Under the pieces are notes generated by a model. It saw nothing but the letters and a program-made list of their open reading frames with translations. It was not told the DNA's origin and searched no databases. From positions 12,532,062 through 12,596,061 of the forward strand of contig CM055611.1 in NCBI GenBank assembly GCA_029379385.1: 64,000 bases of DNA. The letters run 5' to 3'. Origin of the DNA: Quillaja saponaria. Its lineage: Eukaryota; Streptophyta; Magnoliopsida; Fabales; Quillajaceae. This document shows, piece by piece, positions 1 to 12,303 of the stretch. Position 1 is the first letter of the stretch. Each line of letters begins with the position of its first letter. A program made the translations under genes and the position numbers.

Positions 1-3000
1 AAATTTCCTGGTTCTTTCGGTTCAGGGCGGGATATCCGCTTGGATACTACTTTTGGAGGTAATCAAGGATTCCGATCCGGCCATGGAGGCAATGTTGGTG
101 TTCTAAGGAACCCTCGTGCACAGGCATCTCTCCAGTATGGAATCCTTTCTGGGCCGCTACAGTCAATGGGACATCAAGGAGGCATGCAAAGAAGTAGCCT
201 TGACGCTGAAAGATGGCAGCGTGCCACTCATTTCCTGCAGAGGGGTTTAATTCCATCTCCTCACACACCATTACAGATGATGCACAAAGCTGAGAAGAAG
301 TATGAAGTGGGTAAAGTGACAGATGAGGAGCAGGCAAAGCAGAGGCAGTTAAAAGCTATATTAAACAAGCTTACTCCCCAAAATTTTGAAAAGTTATTTG
401 AGCAAGTAAAAGCAGTCAACATTGACAATGCTGTCACTCTCACTGGTGTCATCTCACAGATCTTTGATAAGGCTTTAATGGAACCTACTTTTTGCGAAAT
501 GTATGCCAACTTCTGTTTTCATCTTGCTTCAGAGTTACCTGATTTCAGTGAAGACAATGAGAAGATTACATTTCAAGAGATTGCTATTAAACAAATGCCA
601 AGAGGAATTTGAGCGGGGGGAAAGAGAGCAGGAAGAAGCGAATAAGGTTGACGAAGAGGGTGAGGTCAAACAATCTGAAGAAGAAAGGGAACAAAAGAGA
701 ATCAAGGCACGAAGACGGATGTTGGGTAATATCAGATTAATTGGTGAGCTATATAAGAAAAGAATGTTGACTGAGCGAATAATGCATGAATGCCTGAAGA
801 AGCTACTGGGTCAGTATCAGGATCCGGATGAGGAAGATATTGAATCCTTGTGCAAATTAATGAGTACTATTGGAGAGATGATTGACCATCCCCAAGCCAA
901 GGAGCATATGGATGCATATTTCAAGAGGATGAAAATGTTATCAAATAACATGAATTTATCTTCTAGGGTCAGGTTCATGTTGAAGGATGCAATTGACTTG
1001 AGAAAGAATAAATGGCAACAGAGGAGGAAAGTTGAAGGGCCCAAAAAGATTGAGGAAGTACACAGAGATGCTGCCCAAGAAAGGCAGGGACAAGTTAATA
1101 GGCTTGGTCGTGGGCCAGGCAGTAGTCCATCAACAAGAAGAATGCCTATGGATTTTGGTCCTAGAGGACAACTGTCTTCTCCTAATGCTCAGACGGGTAG
1201 TTTCCGTGGGATGCCTACACAGGCCCGTGGATATGGAGCTCAGGATGTTCGGATGGACAACAGACAATCTTATGATGCTCGAACCTTGTCAGTTTCCCTT
1301 GACTCAAAGACCTGCTGGTGATGATTCTATCACTTTGGGACCTCAAGGTGGTCTTGCGCGAGGAATGTCCATAAGAGGACCACCGGCAATAAGAGGACCA
1401 CCTGCAATATCAAGTGCTTCAATTTCTGATAGACCTCCTAGTCCAGCGGACACTAGAAGAATGCCTGTTGGTCTTAATGGTTATACCAATTTAACAGAGC
1501 GTACGTCTTATGGATCAAGGGAGGAACTCATGCCAAGATATACTCAAGATAGATTTTACGGTCCGACTGCTTATGACCAGTCAAGTGCTCAAGAGCAGAA
1601 TGTGAATTATGGTAACAGTAACAGGGAATTGAGAAATTTAGATCGGAGTCTAGACAGATCTCATGTAACTTCACCACCTGCCCAGGTGCAAGTACCAGCA
1701 GTTTCCAAGAATGTTCTTTCTGAAAAAACCTGGCCTGAAGAGCACTTGCAGGATATGTCCTTGTCAGCAATAAAGGAATTTTACAGGTATCACATTGTCT
1801 TCTATTTACTTTTGTTGTCCTGTTTGTTCTGGCTTTTGTATTCAATGATAGGGTCAGAGAATACTGAATTCTTGGTTTACTTGCTATAGTATATGCATGT
1901 ATATTCAAGATAGGTTTGTGTGTATGTTTGTATCCTTCATTCTGGAAGATTTGCAAATGTTTTATTAGGATCTGGCATGCTTTTATTTTATTTTATTTGT
2001 TCTGCTATTCAGTAAAAATTAAAGATTTAAAAAATAGGAAACTAAGGTTCTCGAATGAGAGATGAAGATTGAGTCGTCAGTATCACAATATAATTTATGC
2101 TGTCAGTAAAGTATTAACCATCTTCCTCCCCTCCTCACGAGAGATTTTCCCATGGAAGCTTTAGTATAAAATTTAGTAAGTGGGGCTTTTAGACATGAGG
2201 TCCAAGGGAACTTGGAGTAACCACTGTAAGAAAAAAAAGGAAAACAAAACTGTTTCTGATGTTAGCATAGGGGAAATAATGATTTTGGTTGAGTTAGGAC
2301 AGTGGCCAGCAGAGATATAGGTAAGTTGAAGTGGAATCTCTTTAGTGAAGAATATGCTTGATCATGTATGATGCAAACTGATATTTGTTTATGCAGGTAA
2401 TGGCTCCTTTTTTTTTTTCCCCACTATTATTTACTTTGTGGCTATTATGATTGTTTTTAATGACTTCGTTTCTTAATATAACATGGTACACTGAGCCTAT
2501 AACATGGAATCTACCATGGAGAATCTAGGAATTTTAATTGGCGTACTTGGTAGTGTCGAAGGGCATATAGTGTATTACTTATTAGGGTTAACCATGTAAG
2601 CATGAAGGGATATCAAGCAGCCCGTTTACATGAATCTTGAATCTACTATAGGACATGCTAGGTTGTTGGTACCCATACAAACAGCATAGTGGTAGTTATT
2701 ATTTTCTTCTAGAGTTCAACTGAATATCTTGTTTCCCCCTTTTTGTTTTGTGTGTTAGTGTGTGTTGGGCATTAAACTGAAGGAAATGTGTGACATCCAC
2801 TGCATTATGTAATGGATTTGGTCATCAGTCAGGGACATCTGAAAAAATATCATATTTATCTCAATTTTTTAAATAATTTTTGGGTAGTCAGTCCTTGGGA
2901 GATGCTAGGTTGTGGTGTACTGGAAATTCCACTAGGTTTAGGATTTCAATAATGGAAACAAAGTTTGAGGTTAGCTTACTGAAGTTTTCAAGTTGACAAA

Positions 3001-4176
3001 GAAAGTGGTGGGAGAGGAACACATGAAGAGGAGGCTAAGTGAAACCAGTCTCTCTTGCCCTCTTGCTCTCACTTCACTCAATATAGTGTAGAAAAGATTG
3101 TTTGCTGTGTTAAGTATTGTTAGAGTTTAATGCTGTTCTGCAACTGTATGTCAGAACTGTGATTTTGGGATACTCGGGTATGCCTACAAATGTTTTGTCT
3201 TCCTGTTGTATATACTTCTGTTTTAAAAGTGCTTTCTTAATTTCTTTCTGTGTCTAGTGATTTAGCCCTTTGTGTCAGATGTGCCTTATAAATAAATTTA
3301 TAGTTCTCCCAAACTTCGAAAATAAATGGTTCTCAAAGGAGATGGTAGGAGCTCTCACAAGTATGCATGCATATATGCTTTGTTTGTCATAATTGTTACA
3401 TAATTATGAAACTTTGATGTTTGCTGTTTTACTGTAATAGTTAGTTAGATTTATTTTTTGCATGCCAAGTGAGGTTGTCTTCAGATTTACGCAGCTTCAT
3501 AGTTATAAACATAATTCTGCAGGTTAGCATATTATTTTAGTTGTGCTTAATCCAAGTTTTTCTTTTTCAGTGCTAGAGATGAGAAAGAAATTGCTTTGTG
3601 TGTCAAAGATTTGAATTCTCCTAGCTTCCATCCATCAATGGTTGCTCTCTGGGTCACAGACTCTTTTGAGAGAAAGGACACAGAACGAGATCTTTTGGCT
3701 AAGCTGCTTGTCAACCTCACGAAGTCTCGGGATGGCACATTGAGTCAAGCCCAGCTTAGCAAAGGGTACGAACGAATTATTCAACAGTAGGCTATCTATG
3801 AAAAATCTATTCTGTCATTATCTGATTTTTCCTCCTTCATTTAACTAGGTTTGAATCTGTTCTCACAACTTTGGAGGATGCTGTCAATGATGCCCCAAGG
3901 GCACCAGAATTTCTTGGTCGTATCTTTGCAAAGGTTATTATAGAACATGTGATACCTTTGAAAGATATTGGCAGGTTGTTGTTCCACATGGGCAGAGAGG
4001 AGCCAGGTCGAAAGTCGGAGATTGCTGCCAATGTTCTTGGAAACACCTTGGAGATAATTAAATCAGAGAATGGAGATACTGTCCTAAGTGAAATCCATAT
4101 AAGCACCAACTTAACGTTGGAGGATTTCCGGCCACCGGATCCTATAACATCAAGGAAACTAGAGAAATTTAATTAG
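1..4176 (+). CDS. eIF4G: Eukaryotic translation initiation factor 4G (eIF4G), 3' part, two apparent frameshifts
   Basis: This is the scaffold subunit of the cytoplasmic cap-binding complex eIF4F, linking eIF4E, eIF4A and eIF3. The reading frame is open from base 1, so the 5' end lies outside the window. I read three exons: 1-1786, 3571-3765 and 3849-4176, with GT/AG introns at 1787-3570 and 3766-3848. The exon joins keep phase (ag|t gives Ser, gg|g gives Gly). The MIF4G domain runs from about 340 to 1010 (begins LTPQNFEKLFEQVKAVNID). A Gly/Arg/Pro-rich linker follows, then the MA3 domain in exons 2-3 (FERKDTERDLLAKLLVNLTK), ending EDFRPPDP...KLEKFN-stop. Conservation is high throughout, but the frame shifts twice inside exon 1: an extra base near 574 (tttCaagaga) and another near 1292-1301. 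Either these are assembly indels or the copy is a recent pseudogene. An 18-bp in-frame duplication at 1371-1406 repeats IRGPPA. It is convergent with the metacaspase gene. The family call is very secure; functionality is not. Confidence 0.93.
1787..3570 (+). other. Long intron of eIF4G
   Basis: This 1784-bp intron begins at ttacag|gtat and ends at tctttttcag|tgct. The flanking codons join in phase to continue the conserved FYSARDEKE segment at the start of the MA3 domain. The interior is AT-rich, and I see no coding region or recognisable mobile element in it. Confidence 0.85.
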
Positions 4177-4754
4177 ACTGATAGAGATGCTCAATGTATC
4201 TTCTTTTACGTGAAGGGGGGAAAGAAATATTCATGTCTAGTGCTTTAGGGTACTCGTTTGCATAATTTATTTTCTCCATGAGGGTTGGTGGGTTCTATAT
4301 ATGGGGTTTTTTTCCTTTCTCCATGTCTTGATTTTATAATTTCTCATATCTTAAAATATTTAATGCAATTACAGAAGGTTTAATTGAGCATCAGAATTTT
4401 AGTTTGAAATTTCATTCCTCAATTATGTTATTTGCATTTTGTGAAAAGGCTTGATACCTCTTGATTGTCCATTAGGGGTCAATATAAAGGAACCAACCAC
4501 CCCTCCCCAAAATGGTAAAGAAAGAAAGTTAATCACTGTATTTCAAAAAAGAGTTTAGCAGGTGGACTAATACTTGGGTCTTATAGATGTCATCACACCA
4601 TCGGCAAAGCACTACTAATGGTCTCGAGTCATGAGGCTTCGAGAGAAAAGGTGATGTCTTCAACCTTTCTGATAGCATTGGTGGGTCCCCTAGAAAAAGA
4701 AAAGATGTGTTGATATATGAAGCACTCAAAAAGGGTGTATTTTTTAAGTCTATA
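4177..4754. other. Intergenic, eIF4G 3' UTR side
   Basis: This follows the eIF4G stop codon (TAG at 4174-4176). It should contain the 3' UTR and polyadenylation region of eIF4G. I see no coding region. The short open frame antisense at 4529-4762 has no recognisable similarity and is not supported. Confidence 0.5.
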
Positions 4755-5031
4755 TTGGGCACATTATATAAGATTATAATATATTAAGTTATATATCTTT
4801 CTAGTTATTGTATTGTTATATATATATATTTTTAATATTATATAAATTTATACTGTCAAATATAATATAAGAATAAATTTAAAATATAAATCTAAATTAT
4901 TTATTGATGTCAAATACTATATAAGTAAGTTCACAATATAAATCTATACTATTTTGTTAATACTAAATACTATATAAAAATTAACTGAATAATCTTACAC
5001 TAATTCTATTATTTTTATATAATGTGCCAAA
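4755..5031. mobile_element. MITE-like element with short terminal inverted repeats
   Basis: The left end reads ttgggcacattatata, and the right end is near its reverse complement (tatataatgtgccaa at about 5016-5030). The roughly 275-bp interior is AT-rich and non-coding, and the motif atactatataa recurs in it. This fits a miniature inverted-repeat element. I could not define a clean target-site duplication, so the exact ends and superfamily are uncertain. Confidence 0.45.
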
Positions 5032-5907
5032 CTAGCCTGCAAGATTTATATAGAAAAAGGTACCAAGGGAGAGGAAATGAGAATAGAGTAGAAAAAAACA
5101 TAATATCTATCTTTCTTTTTTTGAGTTTAAGAAAATAAATGAAGAAATTAAAATATTTTATTGCACTATTAATAAATATTTAATAAAAAAATACATATAT
5201 ATTTATTATTTTAATAAATTATAATATATCTTATCATCTCTCTATAAGTCATTTTAATTTAAATATAATTTAAAAATTTATAAAAATACATATGTCCCTC
5301 TATTTTCTTACCTTTCCTTAAAAATAAAAAATGAAAATAATTGTTAAATCTTCTCTCCTCTTCTGTCCCTTCCTCTTCCTCTCCCTCTAGTCAAATGAAA
5401 TTGAGAATTGAAAGAGATAAAAGACAATAGATGGAAGATGACATTATACCGTACCCTGTTTTGTGGATCATTTGAACAAAATCGAAAATAAACAACAAAA
5501 ACTATGTAACTGGATATGTTGTATGCATATTTATCCAAACTGAGGAGATGTTAAGTTATGAAGATTATCATTAAGAAATTAAAGTAACAAATATTCCTTC
5601 ATCTTCTCCTCTACCTTCAAACTAAACACTTAAAACAGATTAGAACCAATTCAAGCATTCTGCAACTTCTCTATGAATAATAAAAATAATAAGCACAAAT
5701 GCAAAACAGTACTAGTACATAATATTTATTTATACGTCTTTTTTTGCCTTTATAATCAATCATTATCCAACATGTTCGTTCCCAAACAAAGCAAATCTTA
5801 TTTCCCCATGAGATTCCTTAATTTGTCATTTTACTCATTTAGTTATTTACAGCCTTTTGTGCATAGAAAAAGGAATAATCCATGAATTTACGTCTGAAGA
5901 TTAAATA
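5032..5907. other. AT-rich intergenic region between two convergent genes
   Basis: This stretch separates the 3' ends of eIF4G (+) and the metacaspase (-) and must contain the metacaspase 3' UTR. It is very AT-rich with runs of A and T. I see no supported gene or repeat family in it. Confidence 0.5.
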
Positions 5908-8900
5908 TCACAAGGAGAATGGTTTTGTATACACGTCGAATGGCTCACATGCAGTTAACTGTGGCTCCTGTTGACAAAAAAAAAATCACAAACTATAACA
6001 AATTCCCAATATGTACATATAAAAAAAAATACTGTGAGAAACTCCCGTTCCTCTCTTTTTTTTCCTCTTTTTCTTTTTTCAGGGGGTGTTTCAACTTAGC
6101 ATGCCTCCCATCAATCAGCAATTGTGTACATATAAGAGTATCACATGCTAGGAAGTCCCAAGGCAATGAACTGGTGTTGTTTTGTGCTTAAAGCTATGTT
6201 TTAAATAAATTTAAATACTCGACATAACAATTGTAAATTACCTGTCTAAGGCCACCGCTGAGACTGCCTCCGGTCAAAAGCATGGAGATAAGAGATGTCA
6301 TTCCTCCACCTCCACCACCACCAGTGTTCCGAATTGCAGTACGCATTGAATTCAGTATGCTGCCATATGTAGTCCCATTTCCACGCTCAATGGCTTGGAT
6401 GAAGCAGAAGGTCATAGCCCCTGTTGATGTAATCTTTGACAGAGCCTGTTCCAAAATATTCATTAGCTTGAATATATTCTCACATTGAGGTCCAAAAGGT
6501 TCAGAAGGAGAATTTAGAAAGATCAGTGAAAGTTTTCTGAAACTTACTGACGTATCAGCAGAGGTTTGATCATCATCACAACCACTGAAGGAGATAACTT
6601 CTCCGCCACTTGTTCCTTTCCATATACCTGATAACGGGCGATGGTCCTCCCAAACATACTGCCCACTCCTAGTATCAAGATGTTAAAAATAGTCAGAAAT
6701 CTGGGTTCTGCAACTGCAAGCTGCTCAGAGTTATCAAAATATGAGGAGAAAAAACTACCATTAAAAAACAATATGGAAATCAAATAAAAAGACATGTTTG
6801 TGAGCACCCAATCAAAGAAAAAGGAAGGGCGAGAGAGGGAGCGATGCAGACCAACTGATATTTTTATTGAAAGGGACAATTGAATGGACAACCAAAAGAC
6901 AACAATATTATTTCATTAAAAACCTTTTTAGCATTAGAGGTCATTACATAGACTCCCATGAAAAAAAAAGCAAATGGCATAAATAGTAAATCTAGAGTCC
7001 TAATAAGAAAGGAAACCTCTAATGACAAAAAGATAAATCTAGAGTGCTAATAAAGACATAAAATCCTCATCAACTACTAAAATTACAAATCAAATCCTAA
7101 AACAGATAATAATTTATTAATTAATCCTAAATCTCATTATTACGCTCTCCACGAGGGAGGCTGTTCTGGAAACTAGCAGCAAAATTGGAGAAGCAAATCA
7201 TTTTATCACAACATGAATCGGGATCAAATAGACTTCACTATAGTTTAATGCAGAACCAAAGTCCATCTGAACACAAATTCTAGATCCTTAAACCATGTAA
7301 TAAGCAACAAGGACTATATTACAGATAGAAACTAACCTGTTCATTCTGCAGAGGAAGGGCAAATCTAGAACAGTGCCACTGTGGCAGGCATCAATCATTG
7401 CATGTAGCTTGACTCCATGTGGAAGAGGTCTGACAATTGTAGTATTTATCTCATCATCAACTATCATACCCTGAGTTTCAAAGTCAAGTGGACAAAGGGT
7501 TTCATCGTATCCATCAACTTCATCACCATTATAGTTTCTTTGCCTTGAACCATGACCAGAATAATGAAAAAGTAGAGAGTCTCCTGGTTGACATCCTTGT
7601 ACAAGCCAATATAATGCCATCCTAATGTTGTGCTTGGTTGGAATTCTGTAGGGGTCAGTTTGTTCTTCTGCATTTTGAATTTGAGATAAGAATTGATTAG
7701 GCATCTCTAATTTTTGAAGTGCTCATCATTCAAACTATACTCTCCAGTGTCTTGTTTGAGACTAGAAAAAAAATAAAATAAATAGCTAATATTTAAGAAG
7801 CACTTAATGCAGAAAGCTACGATTATGGAAGTCATGAAATTGCACCTTATACTAACAACTTATTAGAACACTCATACTTGCAAGAAAAAAAAAATTAGAA
7901 AACTTATACGTCCCTTCCATCTTCCCCCTCTCTTGCTCTCGTATGAACAATGCACTGTTGCAAGTCACAACAAAGAAACTACCTTACTTTATGACCTTCT
8001 TTCCCATGCTTTAGCTGTCATCCATTTAATCTACAGTCACTCATCAATTAAAAAGAAGAAAAAAAAAAAGTAGCAAGTTTGACTTCCTCAGGTAGTAGTC
8101 ATTGACTCTACATGAGACCAAAGGAAGCTTTGGTGAGTGAGGGATAAATACAACATGAGTTTTAATTATCTCAAATATTCAAATAAACTCCTATTGTTAG
8201 TTTATTAGTAATTCAATATTGTAAGTCCCAAGAGCCAATTAGGGTGTCATTAGTCTTATTAATCTAGTAGTCAGTCGAAGTCATTAAAGAGTCAGTCAAA
8301 TGTCAAGTAAATGTCATTAAAGAGTCTAGTATGTTCCAGTTCCAAGAGAAATCTACAAAGACTGCCAATCTATGTATTATCAAGCAAGTAATGAAGACTC
8401 TGTGTGTCTAACCATTTCTGGTGAGATTCCAGAACTTTAATCTTAGGATCAAATTCTGATATTCAGATCAGTCCAAGGAACTCCTCTCACACCTAAATCC
8501 ACCATTCCCACCCATCCAACCTTATTTTCAAACCCATAAACCACCAGAAAACACACTCTTTCCCTAAAATATAACCTGTTTTAAAAAGAATTCATGGGCA
8601 GCATTAGTAAAACTCCATCAATTTACTCCTGTATTCTTCTATTTTCTGTTCCTTCCAGCTTTAGGCATTACCTGACCAAACTCTCATCCCATCCTATCAA
8701 ATGTTTAACAAAACTCTAAATCTCACTATTAATCTGCCCAAGAAAACAGCAGACTAAAAAAGATGCGTTCCTGGTGATTACTACTTACAGCCTCATAAAT
8801 CAAAAGCACCATAGTTCCTAGATTTCCCTGCTGGAACTCCTCTGAGTAATTGCTGCCTAGCTGAGAATAACCAGGAACCACTTCATCTTGCGACTATTCA

Positions 8901-11900
8901 AATTTATATTGATCATCTTAAAACATGAGTCATTAATTTTAAACCTCAATGCAAATTATACTAACAGACATTCTCAATCACCATAAGAGGTCACATTCAA
9001 TCATTCTAACTTTTATTATAACTAGTACATCTGTACATGAATGCTCACCATGACAAAATACTAAAATCCTGAAACAACCCCATCTAAAATAAGATTTTTT
9101 TTTTTTTTTTCTCTAAGAAAATCAAAAGAGGTTCTGGAAAATAATGCACCTCTAACCTTATATATCTGGACAAAGCATAGCAAAACAGTAAAACTACTTC
9201 TTGGCAGTCTTGTCAAACTTAATTCAAGATAAGTGATCCATCCTGATAATTCTCAACACTATGCCACCTTGAAGCAAGACTAGCTGTGTGTTATGTCAAA
9301 GGCCAACTCACAGAAGATTATGCAAGATATCTTAATTGTAAAGTTCCAAAACATATATGTCTAATAACATATACACATCTTCTATAATATACTAAAGCCA
9401 TGTATATTATACTTGAAAGAGGGCCAGAAAGATCAAACCAATAATAAAATAATAAATTATATAAGTTTCTAGGAAAGAAGAAATGGTAGACCTCCACAGC
9501 TCTGCACTGTATCATTAGTAACTGAAAGTGAAGTTTGTAATGCATCCAAATGAGTGACGGAAACAAATACACGTGCCTGTTGTGCCGCACTCTGTCTCTT
9601 TAACATTTTTATTACAGAAGTAATGACAAAACCTATGTCTCAGACTATGTAACTTTACCATAAACACATCTGTGTTTGACATATTCACTTTATGATAACA
9701 GGTCTGTGTTCAACACCTATAACAGATTACAAAAAGTTGAATTTACCCATTTAGGTATGTCTCAGGCTATGTAACTTTACCATTAACACATCTGTGTTTA
9801 ACATATCCACTTAATGATAACAAGTCTGTGTTCAACACCTGTAACAGATTATGAAATGTAGAATTTACCCATTTAGGAAACGGTCATGTTTCCAGTAATT
9901 GCACCCAAGTCCAAGGCAACATGCTACAAACTCAGAAAAGTTTACTTCTCATTCAGTGTTGTGAAAAGGCGCGACTAAAGTGCCTAGCTTGGTCTAGGCG
10001 AGGCACTGATAGGTGAGGCGCATACCTGGCTTGCCTAGGCACTCGCTTCAAGTGAGGCGCTAGGTGGCTAAGGCGTTGCCTAGGCAGTTCCAATTCTTTT
10101 TTTTCTTTTTTTTTGTATCATAATAATATATATATATATATAGTAAATATATAACTGGTGTACAATTTACAAAAGCCATACAAACCTTAAGTCCTTCTAC
10201 TTATAAAAACCATAAGACCCTATTCTTTCTAAAAAAGATTATATATATCTTGGGTTTAATAAGATCTAACACAAGAGCTACATTAAGAACATTTATGGGT
10301 TCAAGTCATACTACCAAGAACCATGCACATGAGCATGAGGAGTTATTAGAAGAAGATGATGAAGATTACAATTCTAATGATAGTGAATGAGATGATGTTG
10401 GTCCTACAAGAATTGATAAGGATGAGACAATGAGCAACTCATAAGTAAGAGGAAGAACTTTTTTTTGAAAGATGCTTGCATCTGAATTTTATGTTTACTT
10501 TCTTGTTTAAACTTGACTTGGAGTTTGAAATGGCTCATGTGTTATTTCATAAGCTTTAAATGTTTTAAATCTTAATACAATATTTTTTGTGATACATATA
10601 TATTAAAATATATCTTCTCTTAAGAATATTTAAATTTTTTTAAATATATTAAATTTTTTTACTTAATATATTAAAATATATTTAAATATTTAAATTTTTG
10701 CGAGCCTTGGCGCAACGATAAAGTTGTTACTTTGATGACTAGTAAGTCACAGGTTGAAGGCGTAGAAACAGCCTCTTTGCAGAAATATAAGGGAAAGGCT
10801 ACGTACATGTGCGCACACCCTCCCCTACCTCGCAATAACCAGGGAGCACTTTGTGCACCGGGTAAGCCCTTTAAGTGCATCTCACAGCCTAGCACCTAGA
10901 CAATAGAAGCCCTTATCGCCTAAATGTGCCCAATGCTTTTTAAAACATTGTTCACATTCTAGTATGATGATTCAACTCACATCCCCAATTGATAACGAAT
11001 GAAGCAGTTATTTCATTTTATCATAAGTCGGAACTACGAGAAACTAGTTGATTGAATATGTTCTCATCACTGTGGCTTCATGTGTTTTCTTTTCTCTTAA
11101 TCAAAAGGTTCACAGGATACATATTTTGATGATAACTTTGATTTCTCTAGTGGTGATGACGTGATAAACGACATTTTCTTAATTAATTTTTTTTTTAAGA
11201 TGTCATATTCTAAGTGAGATTGAACATTAATGTGGATGCACAGGCTTCAAAAGAAAAATTGAAACTAGAATGAAGACTTTAGAAAGAAGTATTCAAAAAC
11301 CTACAATAGTGATGTTAGTTAGACATTCACCAATATTCCGTAAGTTCTTAGTGCCATTGACCTTTTAGGTTTGTGAGACATGCACCAATATCCCGTGAAA
11401 AGAAAATAGAACCATAAATAATTAGAAGAGTAAAACATTTACTAATTGTAACTTCATATTTATAATTATCTTACCTTTTTTATCCACATGTAACTCAGGC
11501 TTCAGAGAATAAAATAGTAAAATAAACATAGAAATTAAGAAGAGTCAAATACATGTGAAAGGCAAAATCTATCTCCCAATTATTTCACTACCTTCACAAT
11601 AGAACACAGACAGTCAGACCAACCACAGACACGCATTAATTCACAATAATTTATTGAAATAAAAATGAAATTACTTGGGTAGCTGTATTAGAAGCTAAAA
11701 CTGCCTCCCGGAAACACGTAAACCACATTATAAAAGTTATAAGCTATTACACCCAAAAATCAGAGACTTAAAAGTGTAAAGTCACATGTATATGAGAGAA
11801 CCAGTAAGTTACTGATTAAATGCAGAATAGTGAAAGAACCATCTTAAATGCTATAGTTGTACGAAAGATTGTGATGAAAGAGAAAAGAAAGGCAAATCCG

Positions 11901-12264
11901 TTTTTTATGAAATATTTGAAGCTGATCTAAACAAGTTCATTTGACGAGAAATCCAGACCATTTGATAGTCTGTTGTTTTTCTTCTTACCTTTTGCCCAGA
12001 TATACCCACATCATTAAAGTAATGATAACATTCAGAATAAAGCAACAATCTTAAGAATCAATACTTCATTCACAAAAAAGTTACAAACAGATAATAACAG
12101 CTTCTAATACTATTAAGAAAATTTTAAAATTATTACTGATTAATTGTTCCAATTAAACCAAGTAAAATAAGGAAATCTATCTCAAAAAAATATATAAATT
12201 GTTGGGTTAGCTACCATACTCCATTAAAAATTGAACTTGTTTGTTTTTCTCACCACGAAACCAG

Positions 12265-12303
<39 letters not shown>

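Noticed and set aside
5919..6191. 90-codon plus-strand open frame
   Set aside because: It overlaps the antisense of the metacaspase last exon and intron 4 and has no recognisable product.
6282..6488. Plus-strand open frame with a proline run
   Set aside because: It is antisense to metacaspase exon 4. The proline run is the complement of the enzyme's glycine run.
10700..10760. tRNA-like box A/box B sequence
   Set aside because: The promoter boxes belong to a SINE. There is no acceptor stem or cloverleaf 3' half, so it is not a tRNA gene.
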